Positions 1 through 6,684 of a stretch of 64,000 bases of DNA are shown here, piece after piece. The position numbers and the translations under genes were made by a program. Location: the NCBI RefSeq assembly GCF_013377235.1, contig NZ_CP016226.1:372001-436000 (forward strand), given 5' to 3'. Numbering within the stretch: position 1 is the stretch's first letter; each line of letters starts with the position of its first letter. The notes under the pieces are model-generated. The model searched no databases. It saw only the letters and a program-made list of their open reading frames with translations, and was not told where the DNA came from. The DNA is from Mannheimia varigena. Lineage in GTDB: Bacteria > Pseudomonadota > Gammaproteobacteria > Enterobacterales > Pasteurellaceae.

Positions 1-97
1 CGAACATCCAAACTTCCCTGCTCGCTCTTGTGTGGAAGTGGCTCGCTTGCCGAAAGATGTTGGTATTGAAATTGAAGCCATTGCCGTTCGCACATAA
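1..97 (+). CDS. ridA: RidA family reactive enamine/imine deaminase, C-terminal 31 residues
   Basis: Only the end of the gene lies in the window; the reading frame begins at base 2 and stops with TAA at 95-97. The tail contains PARSCVEVARLPKDV followed by IEIEAIAV, the classic C-terminal signature of the RidA/YjgF/UK114 family, whose arginine and glutamate line the active site in the trimer. RidA hydrolyses reactive 2-aminoacrylate-type enamines released by PLP enzymes such as threonine dehydratase, protecting other PLP enzymes. The match to E. coli RidA in this segment is nearly residue for residue. The promoter and upstream neighbours are outside the window. Confidence 0.9.
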   Translation, partial: EHPNFPARSCVEVARLPKDVGIEIEAIAVRT

Positions 98-105
98 CAA
101 GCGGT
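97..105 (+). repeat. DNA uptake signal sequence, ACAAGCGGT
   Basis: Exact 9-mer of the A. pleuropneumoniae-type uptake signal, overlapping the last base of the ridA stop codon. It is bound preferentially during natural transformation in this family. Confidence 0.85.
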
Positions 106-128
106 TCATTTTCTGAGATTTTTTGCAA

Positions 129-866
129 ATGGATAAAATCAGCCCGAGCTGGAATGCGCCACGCCATATTCACGCTTTTACCACGGTTCGCACCAGTGGT
201 GTTAGCCAACCGCCATTTGACAGTTTTAATTTAGGCGATCACGTAGGCGACAACCCTAGTGATGTAGCCAAAAACCGAGCATTGCTGGTGAAGAAATTCC
301 AGCTTCCACACGCTCCTGTTTTTCTAACGCAAACGCATAGCACCCGAGTCATTCGCCTGCCTTACCACGGCACGGATTTGGAAGCCGATGCGGTTTACAC
401 CAACGAGCCAAACCAAGTCTGCCTAGTGATGACCGCCGATTGCCTGCCCGTGCTTTTTGTAAGCAAAGATGGTAAAGAAATCGCCGCCGCCCACGCAGGC
501 TGGCGAGGTTTATGCGATGGAGTGCTAGAAGCAACTGTTGGAAAATTCCAATGTCCAAAAAATGAAATTTCAGTTTGGCTGGATCCTGCAATCGGAGCAA
601 AAGCATTCCAAGTTGGGACAGAAGTAATTGAACAATTCTGTGCGTTTGATCCAAGAGCTGAAGAGGCTTTTATTCAAGATAGCTCTACAAGCGGTAAGTT
701 TTTGGGAAATCTTTACCAACTTGCCACCCAGCGCCTCAATCAACTTGGAATTGCAGAGGTTTCAGGCGGAGAATACTGCACCTACACTCAAGAAGATTTA
801 TTTTTCTCTTATCGTAGAGATAAACAAACAGGGAGAATGGCAACCTTAATTTGGCGAGAGGAATAA
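129..866 (+). CDS. pgeF: PgeF/YfiH family multicopper polyphenol oxidase-like purine nucleoside phosphorylase
   Basis: A 245-residue DUF152 (YfiH/laccase-domain) protein. The metal-binding and catalytic trio is visible: His70 in FLTQTHS, Cys105 in MTADCLPVLF and His122 in AAAHAGWRGL. Family members have been reported as polyphenol oxidases, as adenosine-processing nucleoside phosphorylases (FAMIN fold) and, in E. coli, as PgeF, which edits mis-incorporated L-serine from peptidoglycan precursors. Which activity dominates here cannot be read from sequence. ATG at 129 is preferred to the in-frame TTG at 123. An uptake signal lies inside the gene at 687-695 and a strong terminator follows. Confidence 0.85.
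   Translation: MDKISPSWNAPRHIHAFTTVRTSGVSQPPFDSFNLGDHVGDNPSDVAKNRALLVKKFQLPHAPVFLTQTHSTRVIRLPYHGTDLEADAVYTNEPNQVCLVMTADCLPVLFVSKDGKEIAAAHAGWRGLCDGVLEATVGKFQCPKNEISVWLDPAIGAKAFQVGTEVIEQFCAFDPRAEEAFIQDSSTSGKFLGNLYQLATQRLNQLGIAEVSGGEYCTYTQEDLFFSYRRDKQTGRMATLIWREE
687..695 (+). repeat. DNA uptake signal inside pgeF
   Basis: Exact ACAAGCGGT within the coding sequence, read as part of residues STSGK; intragenic copies are normal in the family. Confidence 0.8.
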
Positions 867-888
867 TATCCTACCTAGCTTAATAATT

Positions 889-930
889 AACCGAGTAATC
901 TTCTGCTACTAGACGACTACTCGGTTTTTC
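889..930 (+). terminator. Rho-independent terminator after pgeF
   Basis: Arms AACCGAGTA (889-897) and TACTCGGTT (918-926) pair perfectly and are followed by TTTC. It lies between the pgeF stop and the tRNA gene, so it separates the two transcription units. Confidence 0.85.
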
Positions 931-955
931 TCTATAATTCCAACCACTTTACTTA

Positions 956-1031
956 CCCCCCATAGCTCAGTGGTTAGAGCAGGCGACTCATAATCGCTTG
1001 GTCGCTGGTTCAAGTCCGGCTGGGGGGACCA
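956..1031 (+). tRNA. ileX: tRNA with CAU anticodon, best read as tRNA-Ile2 (lysidine type)
   Basis: A complete 76-nt cloverleaf with CCA encoded. The acceptor stem CCCCCCA pairs with TGGGGGG, the D arm contains AGCTCAGTGG and the T arm GGTTCAAGTCC. The anticodon CAT is at 989-991. The core from the D arm to the T arm, with AGAGCAGGCGACTCATAATC and TTGGTCGCTGG, is almost identical to E. coli ileX rather than to elongator tRNA-Met, whose anticodon stem differs, and it is not the initiator. In the Ile2 tRNA the C34 is converted to lysidine by TilS, so it decodes AUA. Confidence 0.88.
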
Positions 1032-1041
1032 ATTCTATCAG

Positions 1042-1581
1042 TTACTCATCAATCACCACTTTTCCGATGTAATCTAAATTACGGTATTTTTGGGCGTAAT
1101 CGATGCCGTAGCCAACTACAAATTCATCAGGAATAGCAAAACCTACCCACTCAACCGGCACATCAACTTCTCGGCGAGACGGTTTGTCTAGCAAGGTACA
1201 AATAGCAAGCGAATTTGGCTCACGCAATTTCAAAATGTCACGCACTTTGCTTAAGGTAAACCCCGTGTCGATAATATCTTCCACGATTAACACATCTTTG
1301 CCGCTGATTTCACCGTCTAAATCTTTTAGAATTTTCACATCACGACTGGATTCCGTGCCACTGCCATAGCTGGACGCAGTGAGAAAATCCACTTCAACTG
1401 GTAAATCTAAACGGCGAACCAAATCCGCCATAAACATAAAGGAACCACGTAGCAAGCCAACAACCACCAAGTTTTTGCAGTGATTGTGCTGATAATAGTG
1501 GTTGATCTCTTTGGCTAATTCGTCAATACGATCTAATACGTCTTGTTTTGAAATTAAGGTTTCAATATGGTGTTTTTTCAT
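1042..1581 (-). CDS. hpt: Hypoxanthine phosphoribosyltransferase
   Basis: A 179-residue purine salvage enzyme that transfers phosphoribose from PRPP to hypoxanthine (and less well guanine) to give IMP or GMP in the cytoplasm. The PRPP-binding loop VEDIIDTG lies at residues 100-107, and the early GLLRGSFMFMADL segment is the pyrophosphate-binding region. Length and sequence agree with bacterial Hpt. The start ATG is preceded by GGAGG with ideal spacing. The gene runs toward the convergent tRNA, only 10 bp from its 3' end, and no hairpin is visible in that gap. Confidence 0.95.
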   Translation of the reverse strand: MKKHHIETLISKQDVLDRIDELAKEINHYYQHNHCKNLVVVGLLRGSFMFMADLVRRLDLPVEVDFLTASSYGSGTESSRDVKILKDLDGEISGKDVLIVEDIIDTGFTLSKVRDILKLREPNSLAICTLLDKPSRREVDVPVEWVGFAIPDEFVVGYGIDYAQKYRNLDYIGKVVIDE

Positions 1582-1603
1582 TTTTCCTCCGAATAAAAGG
1601 GAT

Positions 1604-1612
1604 ACAAGCGGT
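1604..1612 (+). repeat. DNA uptake signal between hpt and pmbA
   Basis: Exact ACAAGCGGT followed by the AT-rich CATATTTTT typical of extended uptake signals. It sits in the 56-bp gap between two minus-strand genes and has no inverted partner nearby. Confidence 0.8.
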
Positions 1613-1637
1613 CATATTTTTGCTGTTTTTTGCAAAA

Positions 1638-2987
1638 CTATTCGCCCGAAACTTTCATTTTTTCTAATAAAATCGAGCCTGTTTGAATGTTTGAACGGTG
1701 TTCAATGTCATCGCCAACCGCCACTACATTTTTATACATCTCTTGCAGCTGCCCTGCAATAGTGATTTCCGCCACCGGATATTGAATTTCGCCGTTCTCC
1801 ACCCAGAAACCTGCTGCTCCACGAGAATATTCGCCGGTAACGCTGTTAATGGCTGAACCGAGCATTTCCGTTACCAGCAAGCCGGTTCCCATCTCTTTGA
1901 GTAACGTATTCAAGCCGCCGCTGCGGTTTGGCTTCACCAACCAGTTGTGAATACCACCTGCGTGACCAGTGCTTTTCAGCCCCATTTTTCTGCCCGAATA
2001 GCTGGTCATTAGGTAAGTTTGTAGCACGCCGTCAATGATGATTTCACGATCTTGGGTCACTACGCCCTCGCTGTCAAAAGCTGATGAAGCCAGCTGGCGT
2101 AATAAATGCGGACGCTCTGAAATCGCAAACCAGTCCGGCAAAATTTGCTCGCCAAGTTTGTCAAGTAAGAAGCTCGATTTGCGGTATAACGCCCCACCGC
2201 TGATCGCCCCCGCCAAATGCCCGATCAAACCGGTGGCGACATCGTTATAGAAAATCACCGGCATTTCTGCGGTTTTAATGCGTTGCGGATTCAGGCGTTC
2301 CACCGCTTTAATCGCCGACTGCTCGCCCACCCATTTTGGTGATTGCAATTTGTCGAACTCTCGAGAAATGGTGTATTCGTAATCACGTTCAAGTTGATCT
2401 TCGTAAGCAGAAATCACGCTACACGACAACGAATAGCGGCTAGACAAATAGCTCTGCAACATGCCGTGCGTGTTGCCGTAAACCCGAATGCCACTATGCG
2501 AGTTGAACGTTGCCCCATCGCTGTTTACCACTCGCTCATCGGCATTTAGCGCATAATGCTCTGCTTCCACCGCTAACTCAACGGCTTGATCCACGGAAAT
2601 ATCCGCTTGGTGATAAAGCTCCAAATCGGGGGCATTAAATGCCATCATCTCTTTATCTGCCAAACCTGCACAATCATCTTCTGAGGTATATTTTGCAATG
2701 GCTAATGCGGCTTCGACCGTTTTTTGAATAGAGGCTGGTTGTAGATCAGAGGTAGAGGCATTCCCTTTACGTTTGCCTAAATAGACCGAAATGCCCAGCG
2801 AGCCGTCATTATTAAATTCAATATTTTCCACCTGTTCCAAACGGCTTGACACCGAAAGGCCTGCGACTTTCGTTACCCCAACTTCCGCTTCCGCCCCGGC
2901 TTTTTTTGCAAAATCCAAGGCGAATTCGACCGCTTGTCGTAATTCTAGCTCTTGCTGTTTCAGCATTTGTTTATCTGTAATCGACAT
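1638..2987 (-). CDS. pmbA: PmbA (TldE) subunit of the TldD/TldE metalloprotease
   Basis: A 449-residue protein of the usual PmbA length (450 in E. coli). With TldD it forms the heterodimeric cytoplasmic protease that trims leader peptides of modified peptides such as microcin B17 and degrades CcdA-like antitoxins. PmbA itself lacks the HEXXXH zinc site, which TldD supplies; none is seen here. The C-terminal half has the conserved glycine-rich barrel segments such as GLKSTGHAGG and the SAINSVTGEYSRGAAGF stretch. tldD is not in the window, which is usual. pmbA and darP are divergent neighbours, as in E. coli. Confidence 0.93.
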   Translation of the reverse strand: MSITDKQMLKQQELELRQAVEFALDFAKKAGAEAEVGVTKVAGLSVSSRLEQVENIEFNNDGSLGISVYLGKRKGNASTSDLQPASIQKTVEAALAIAKYTSEDDCAGLADKEMMAFNAPDLELYHQADISVDQAVELAVEAEHYALNADERVVNSDGATFNSHSGIRVYGNTHGMLQSYLSSRYSLSCSVISAYEDQLERDYEYTISREFDKLQSPKWVGEQSAIKAVERLNPQRIKTAEMPVIFYNDVATGLIGHLAGAISGGALYRKSSFLLDKLGEQILPDWFAISERPHLLRQLASSAFDSEGVVTQDREIIIDGVLQTYLMTSYSGRKMGLKSTGHAGGIHNWLVKPNRSGGLNTLLKEMGTGLLVTEMLGSAINSVTGEYSRGAAGFWVENGEIQYPVAEITIAGQLQEMYKNVVAVGDDIEHRSNIQTGSILLEKMKVSGE

Positions 2988-3086
2988 TCTTATTCCAATA
3001 GTGATTTGAATTGATGACGTATATTCTAACTCAAAATTCTGCTAGAATATGGCATTTTTTATCGATTAGAGTTAAAAGGACAAATA

Positions 3087-3617
3087 ATGGCGAAAAAACG
3101 TAGTAAAAATGAAATTGACTGGACAGATGACGAAGAAGAGATCATCTGGGTCAGCAAAAGTGAGATAAAACGAGATTCTGAACATTTAAAAAAATTAGGT
3201 GCGGAACTCATCGAGTTAACGCCACAAAATTTAGAAAAAATCCCTTTAGACGATGATTTAAAAGAGGCAATTCGCCAAGCTCAGGGCTTTAAAATGGAGG
3301 CTCGCCGTCGCCAAATTCAATTTATCGGCAAGTTGCTTCGTCACCGTGATCCTGAGCCAATTCAAGAAGCCTTAGATAAGGTGAAAAACCGCCACAACCA
3401 ACAGCAAGCATTGTTGCACAAATTGGAGTTAGTACGTGATCAGCTGATCAATATGGGCGATGCGTCGCTAGATAACCTGTTAAACGAATATCCTCAGTTA
3501 GACCGCCAACATTTACGTAATTTAATTCGTGGTGCGGTAAAAGAGCGTGAGGCGAACAAACCGGCGAAAAATTATCGTGAAATTTATCAATACTTAAAAA
3601 CGGAAATTGCGGAGTAA
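3087..3617 (+). CDS. darP: Dual-action ribosomal maturation protein DarP (YjgA)
   Basis: A 176-residue charged protein of the DUF615/YjgA family that binds late pre-50S particles and helps mature the peptidyl-transferase centre. The acidic N terminus (DDEEEIIWVSKSEIKRD) and the helical RQAQGFKMEARRRQIQFIGKLLR segment are family hallmarks. It starts at ATG 3087 after AAAGGACA. It diverges from pmbA, a conserved gammaproteobacterial pairing, and is followed six bases later by the SirB-like gene, so the two are probably co-transcribed. Confidence 0.93.
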   Translation: MAKKRSKNEIDWTDDEEEIIWVSKSEIKRDSEHLKKLGAELIELTPQNLEKIPLDDDLKEAIRQAQGFKMEARRRQIQFIGKLLRHRDPEPIQEALDKVKNRHNQQQALLHKLELVRDQLINMGDASLDNLLNEYPQLDRQHLRNLIRGAVKEREANKPAKNYREIYQYLKTEIAE

Positions 3618-3622
3618 TTATT

Positions 3623-3994
3623 ATGGAATACCTATCAACTATCCTTAAGACCCATTTTGGCTTAGCTTACATCAGCTTAGTGTTATTATTAATACGTGGT
3701 TTTTTAGCCGCTAAAGCGGTTGATTGGAGACAATATGCCGTTTTACGCATTGCACCTCATATCGTTGATACTATCTTATTGGTAACAGGTATTGCTGCGG
3801 TTGCTATTTTCCTTGCATATGACTTTTTCACACTGCCACAATTTAGCTGGTTATTGCCTAAAATGTTATTTTTGGTGCTATACATCGTTTTTGCGGCTAA
3901 AGCCTTCAGAAAAGGGCAACCATTCTCATTGAAATTCTATCTGCTCTCCGTATTCTCATTTATGATGATTATGCTTACTGCAACCTTTAAATAG
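3623..3994 (+). CDS. SirB2 family integral membrane protein
   Basis: A 123-residue hydrophobic protein with about four transmembrane helices, matching the SirB (invasion gene expression up-regulator) family, which in E. coli corresponds to YchQ. Despite the historical name, the biochemical role is unknown. It begins five bases after the darP stop and ends seven bases before the DUF554 gene, so it lies inside a run of closely spaced plus-strand genes from darP to the UPF0306 gene. Confidence 0.85.
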   Translation: MEYLSTILKTHFGLAYISLVLLLIRGFLAAKAVDWRQYAVLRIAPHIVDTILLVTGIAAVAIFLAYDFFTLPQFSWLLPKMLFLVLYIVFAAKAFRKGQPFSLKFYLLSVFSFMMIMLTATFK

Positions 3995-4001
3995 GATTAT
4001 T

Positions 4002-4715
4002 ATGATCGGACCTTTTGTTAATGCGGGAGCAGTTATTTTAGGTGGCTTATTAGGCGCTTATTTAGGCAGCCGGTTGCCTGAACGACTTCGCACTACATTG
4101 CCGCTCATTTTCGGTTTATGCTGCTTCGGCTTAGGAATGATGCTAACGGCTTCGGTAAAATATATGTCTGCTGTAGCCCTTGCTTTAATTCTTGGCACAA
4201 TTATTGGTGAACTAATTTATCTCGAAAAGAAAATCGGGAAAGCAGCCAGCTCAGCACAAGGCATAATCGACAAAATTTTTCCGCCAAGGCACTCTCTATC
4301 TCAAGAAGAGTTTCTGGAAAAGTTTATTGCGATTCTCGTGCTTTTTTGCGTAAGCGGAACAGGTATTTTTGGTGCAATCAATGAAGGGATAACAGGCGAT
4401 CCAAGTGTTCTTTATATTAAATCTATCTTAGATTTCTTTACGGCAATGATCTTCGCGACATCATTAGGCTATGTTGTAACAACCGTTGCCCTGCCACTTG
4501 TGATTATTCAAGCGATATTAGTTCTACTTGCATCAATCATAATGCCGCTTACCACGCCGAATATGTTAGCTGATTTTTCGGCAACAGGTGGATTGCTCCT
4601 GTTTGCAACGGGTTTTCGCATTTGTGGTATTAAAAATTTCCCGGTGGCGAATATGCTGCCTGCATTACTGTTAGCAATGCCAATCTCTTATCTTTGGGAA
4701 CGATTAGTGAGTTAA
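4002..4715 (+). CDS. DUF554 family membrane protein
   Basis: A 237-residue protein with about seven hydrophobic segments, resembling the YdfK/YqgA group of DUF554. The N-terminal MIGPFVNAGAVILGGLLGAYLG repeats a glycine-rich motif typical of the family. Function is unknown; it is not a recognised transporter class. Its TAA stop overlaps the ATG of the flavin prenyltransferase gene (TAATG at 4713-4717), so translation is probably coupled. Confidence 0.8.
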   Translation: MIGPFVNAGAVILGGLLGAYLGSRLPERLRTTLPLIFGLCCFGLGMMLTASVKYMSAVALALILGTIIGELIYLEKKIGKAASSAQGIIDKIFPPRHSLSQEEFLEKFIAILVLFCVSGTGIFGAINEGITGDPSVLYIKSILDFFTAMIFATSLGYVVTTVALPLVIIQAILVLLASIIMPLTTPNMLADFSATGGLLLFATGFRICGIKNFPVANMLPALLLAMPISYLWERLVS

Positions 4716-5281
4716 TGATGAAAAAACGTATTATTGTCGGCATTAGCGGAGCAAGTGGATTTCAATACGGCTACAAAGTCTTAGAACTGCTCAAGCCATT
4801 TGAAGAGATTGAAACCCACCTTGTGATCAGCAAAGGGGCGGAAATGACCCGCTCTCTTGAAACCGAATACGAACGTGAAGATCTTCTCGCCCTCGCGGAT
4901 GAGGTGCATTCCATTCAAAATATCGGGGCAAGCATCGCCAGCGGCTCATTCAAAACCTCAGGAATGATTGTTGCCCCTTGTTCTATGCGAACGCTAGCCT
5001 CTATTGCTAATGGCTTTAGCGATAATCTGCTAACCCGAGCGGCAGACGTGGTGTTAAAAGAACGCCGTAAATTGGTGTTAATGGTGCGAGAAGCCCCTAT
5101 CAACCTTGCTCACATTGATAATATGCGAAAAGTGACTGAAATGGGTGGCATTATTTTCCCACCCATTCCGGCATTCTACCAACAGCCAAAAAGTCTCGAT
5201 GAGATGGTAACACATAGTGTCAGCCACGCCCTTTCTCTGCTAGATATTGAAATTCCTAATATGCCTCATTGGGGGGAGTGA
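4715..5281 (+). CDS. ubiX: UbiX/Pad1 family flavin prenyltransferase
   Basis: A 188-residue flavoprotein that attaches a dimethylallyl group to FMN to make prenyl-FMN, the cofactor of UbiD-type decarboxylases. The N-terminal GISGASG loop, the ASIASGSFKTSGMIVAPCSMRTLA stretch (split here by meaning: FMN contact and conserved PCS) and the late PPIPAFYQQP motif are all present. A start at 4715 or 4718 is chosen because both follow the overlapping stop of the DUF554 gene. Sequence alone does not separate ubiquinone-pathway UbiX from the phenolic-acid Pad1/YclB branch, and no UbiD partner is in the window. Confidence 0.85.
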   Translation: MMKKRIIVGISGASGFQYGYKVLELLKPFEEIETHLVISKGAEMTRSLETEYEREDLLALADEVHSIQNIGASIASGSFKTSGMIVAPCSMRTLASIANGFSDNLLTRAADVVLKERRKLVLMVREAPINLAHIDNMRKVTEMGGIIFPPIPAFYQQPKSLDEMVTHSVSHALSLLDIEIPNMPHWGE

Positions 5282-5716
5282 ATGCCCCCGATTCCTCATC
5301 ATATTCTTGAATTTATTCAATCTAACCACGTGGTGAATTTTGCAGCTCATCACAATGATGATTTCTGGGCGGCAAGTTGCTTTTATGCCTTTGATGAAGA
5401 AAATACCCGTTTAATTATCTTAACAAGCAAAAAAACAAAACACGCCCAGTTAATGTTAGAAAATCCTAACATTGTAGGCACCATTTGCGATCAAGTAGAA
5501 AACATTCAAGAAATCGAAGGGATACAATTTTCTGCCATAGCAGAATGCTTGGAAGGAAATGAGGCAAACACCGCTTTGCAAATTTATTACCAAAAACACC
5601 CGCTTGCACGCTTAAAACTGAGCGATGTTTGGGAGTTATCCTTTAAAACCATTAAGCATACGAGTAATAAAGTAGTGTTTGCTCAAAAAACGGTGTGGGA
5701 CAAAAACGCTACATAA
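5282..5716 (+). CDS. UPF0306 (YhbP) family, PNPOx-like flavin-binding fold
   Basis: A 144-residue protein resembling E. coli YhbP (about 147 residues), a predicted split-barrel FMN-binding protein of the pyridoxamine-phosphate-oxidase superfamily. Characteristic stretches are the NFAAHHNDDFWAASCFYAF segment and KHAQLMLENPNIVGTI. It starts at the base after the UbiX stop with GGGGGAG as ribosome site, so both genes are one unit; two flavin-linked proteins side by side may be meaningful, but no function is established. Its 3' end overlaps the convergent AraC gene by eight bases. Confidence 0.85.
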   Translation: MPPIPHHILEFIQSNHVVNFAAHHNDDFWAASCFYAFDEENTRLIILTSKKTKHAQLMLENPNIVGTICDQVENIQEIEGIQFSAIAECLEGNEANTALQIYYQKHPLARLKLSDVWELSFKTIKHTSNKVVFAQKTVWDKNAT

Positions 5717-6605
5717 TCCCCTTAATCTTATCCCTTTTTACCTGACTTGGCGTTATACCGAAATGTTTCTTAAATGCTGTCGAAAAATTTTCCGCATTCG
5801 AGTAGCCGGCTAATTCAGCAGCTTGCATCACACTACGTCCATTTAACAAAGCATTATAAGATTGCTCTAATTTAGCACGTCTTAAATAAGCAAATATCGT
5901 AATTTTATGATATTTCTGAAACTCATTTTGTAACGTGGTTACATTGGTATGAAAATATTTCGCAATTTGCTTTAAATTCCAATTATCAAATCTTCCATTA
6001 TCTAATGCTTCCGTGAGTTGATATACACGATCTTTTTTTAATGGTAAAGATTGCGTTAATTGTGAAAAGGCATTTGACAATAACGAAAGCAACTTACTTT
6101 CTTTTTCAATCATATAGAAAGGTTCAGATTCATTTTCTGGTAATAAGATTTCATCAATGAGTCTAAGCATAGGTTGTGTAACCGTAATGGAATACTGCTT
6201 TAAATGTTGCTTAAATTGATGATAACTTGATAAAGTCAGATAGCTTTCCATAATCCATTTAGGATAAAGAAAAATAACCAGCTCTTTTTGGTGTTGCCCT
6301 TTTTGAAATACCTTTTTACCCATTTCTGAACGGTTTAAGGGTAAAAAGGCTGCTTTAGGTTTAGTGCTTGCATCTAATTCAAAATATCCTGAATCAAAAT
6401 GAATTTCTGAACGCCCATCCAACAAAATAACTAATCTTAAGCCTGATTCAAATAGGGCTTGCTCTTGCTCTACAGTACTATTTACTTGAATATCTGTATA
6501 TTTCAACATAAGGTCTGTACGGAATCGATAAAGATCCACCTTTCCCACTATGTTTTTATTTTCATCAATAGTGATCGTCTTTCTCATACAAATTTTATTG
6601 CCCAT
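5709..6605 (-). CDS. AraC family transcriptional regulator of the siderophore receptor locus
   Basis: A 298-residue regulator with a divergent N-terminal sensing domain and two helix-turn-helix motifs in the last 95 residues (around LKQIAKYFHTNVTTLQNEF and VMQAAELAGYSNAENFSTAF, ending GITPSQVKR). This is the PchR/YbtA type layout, in which the regulator senses the siderophore and activates the receptor gene. It is transcribed divergently from the TonB receptor across a 79-bp gap containing a Fur-like box, which supports local control of that receptor. An in-frame ATG at 6587 (MRKT) is an alternative start. Confidence 0.85.
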   Translation of the reverse strand: MGNKICMRKTITIDENKNIVGKVDLYRFRTDLMLKYTDIQVNSTVEQEQALFESGLRLVILLDGRSEIHFDSGYFELDASTKPKAAFLPLNRSEMGKKVFQKGQHQKELVIFLYPKWIMESYLTLSSYHQFKQHLKQYSITVTQPMLRLIDEILLPENESEPFYMIEKESKLLSLLSNAFSQLTQSLPLKKDRVYQLTEALDNGRFDNWNLKQIAKYFHTNVTTLQNEFQKYHKITIFAYLRRAKLEQSYNALLNGRSVMQAAELAGYSNAENFSTAFKKHFGITPSQVKRDKIKGIM

Positions 6606-6652
6606 AGAAAAAATTTTATTTTACAAAGGTTTTTTGCCCAAAAACAAGATAT

Positions 6653-6671
6653 ATTAATAATAATTCTTATT
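6653..6671 (+). promoter_or_regulatory. Putative Fur box in the AraC-receptor intergenic region
   Basis: ATTAATAATAATTCTTATT matches 13 of 19 positions of the Fur consensus GATAATGATAATCATTATC. It ends 13 bases before the receptor ATG at 6685 and lies in the only promoter region of both divergent genes, so iron-replete Fur would be expected to silence the receptor. Confidence 0.6.
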
Positions 6672-6684
6672 TGCGGAGAAATTC

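Noticed and set aside
956..1031. tRNA-Met (CAU)
   Set aside because: The arms match ileX (tRNA-Ile2) and not elongator or initiator Met; see the finding.
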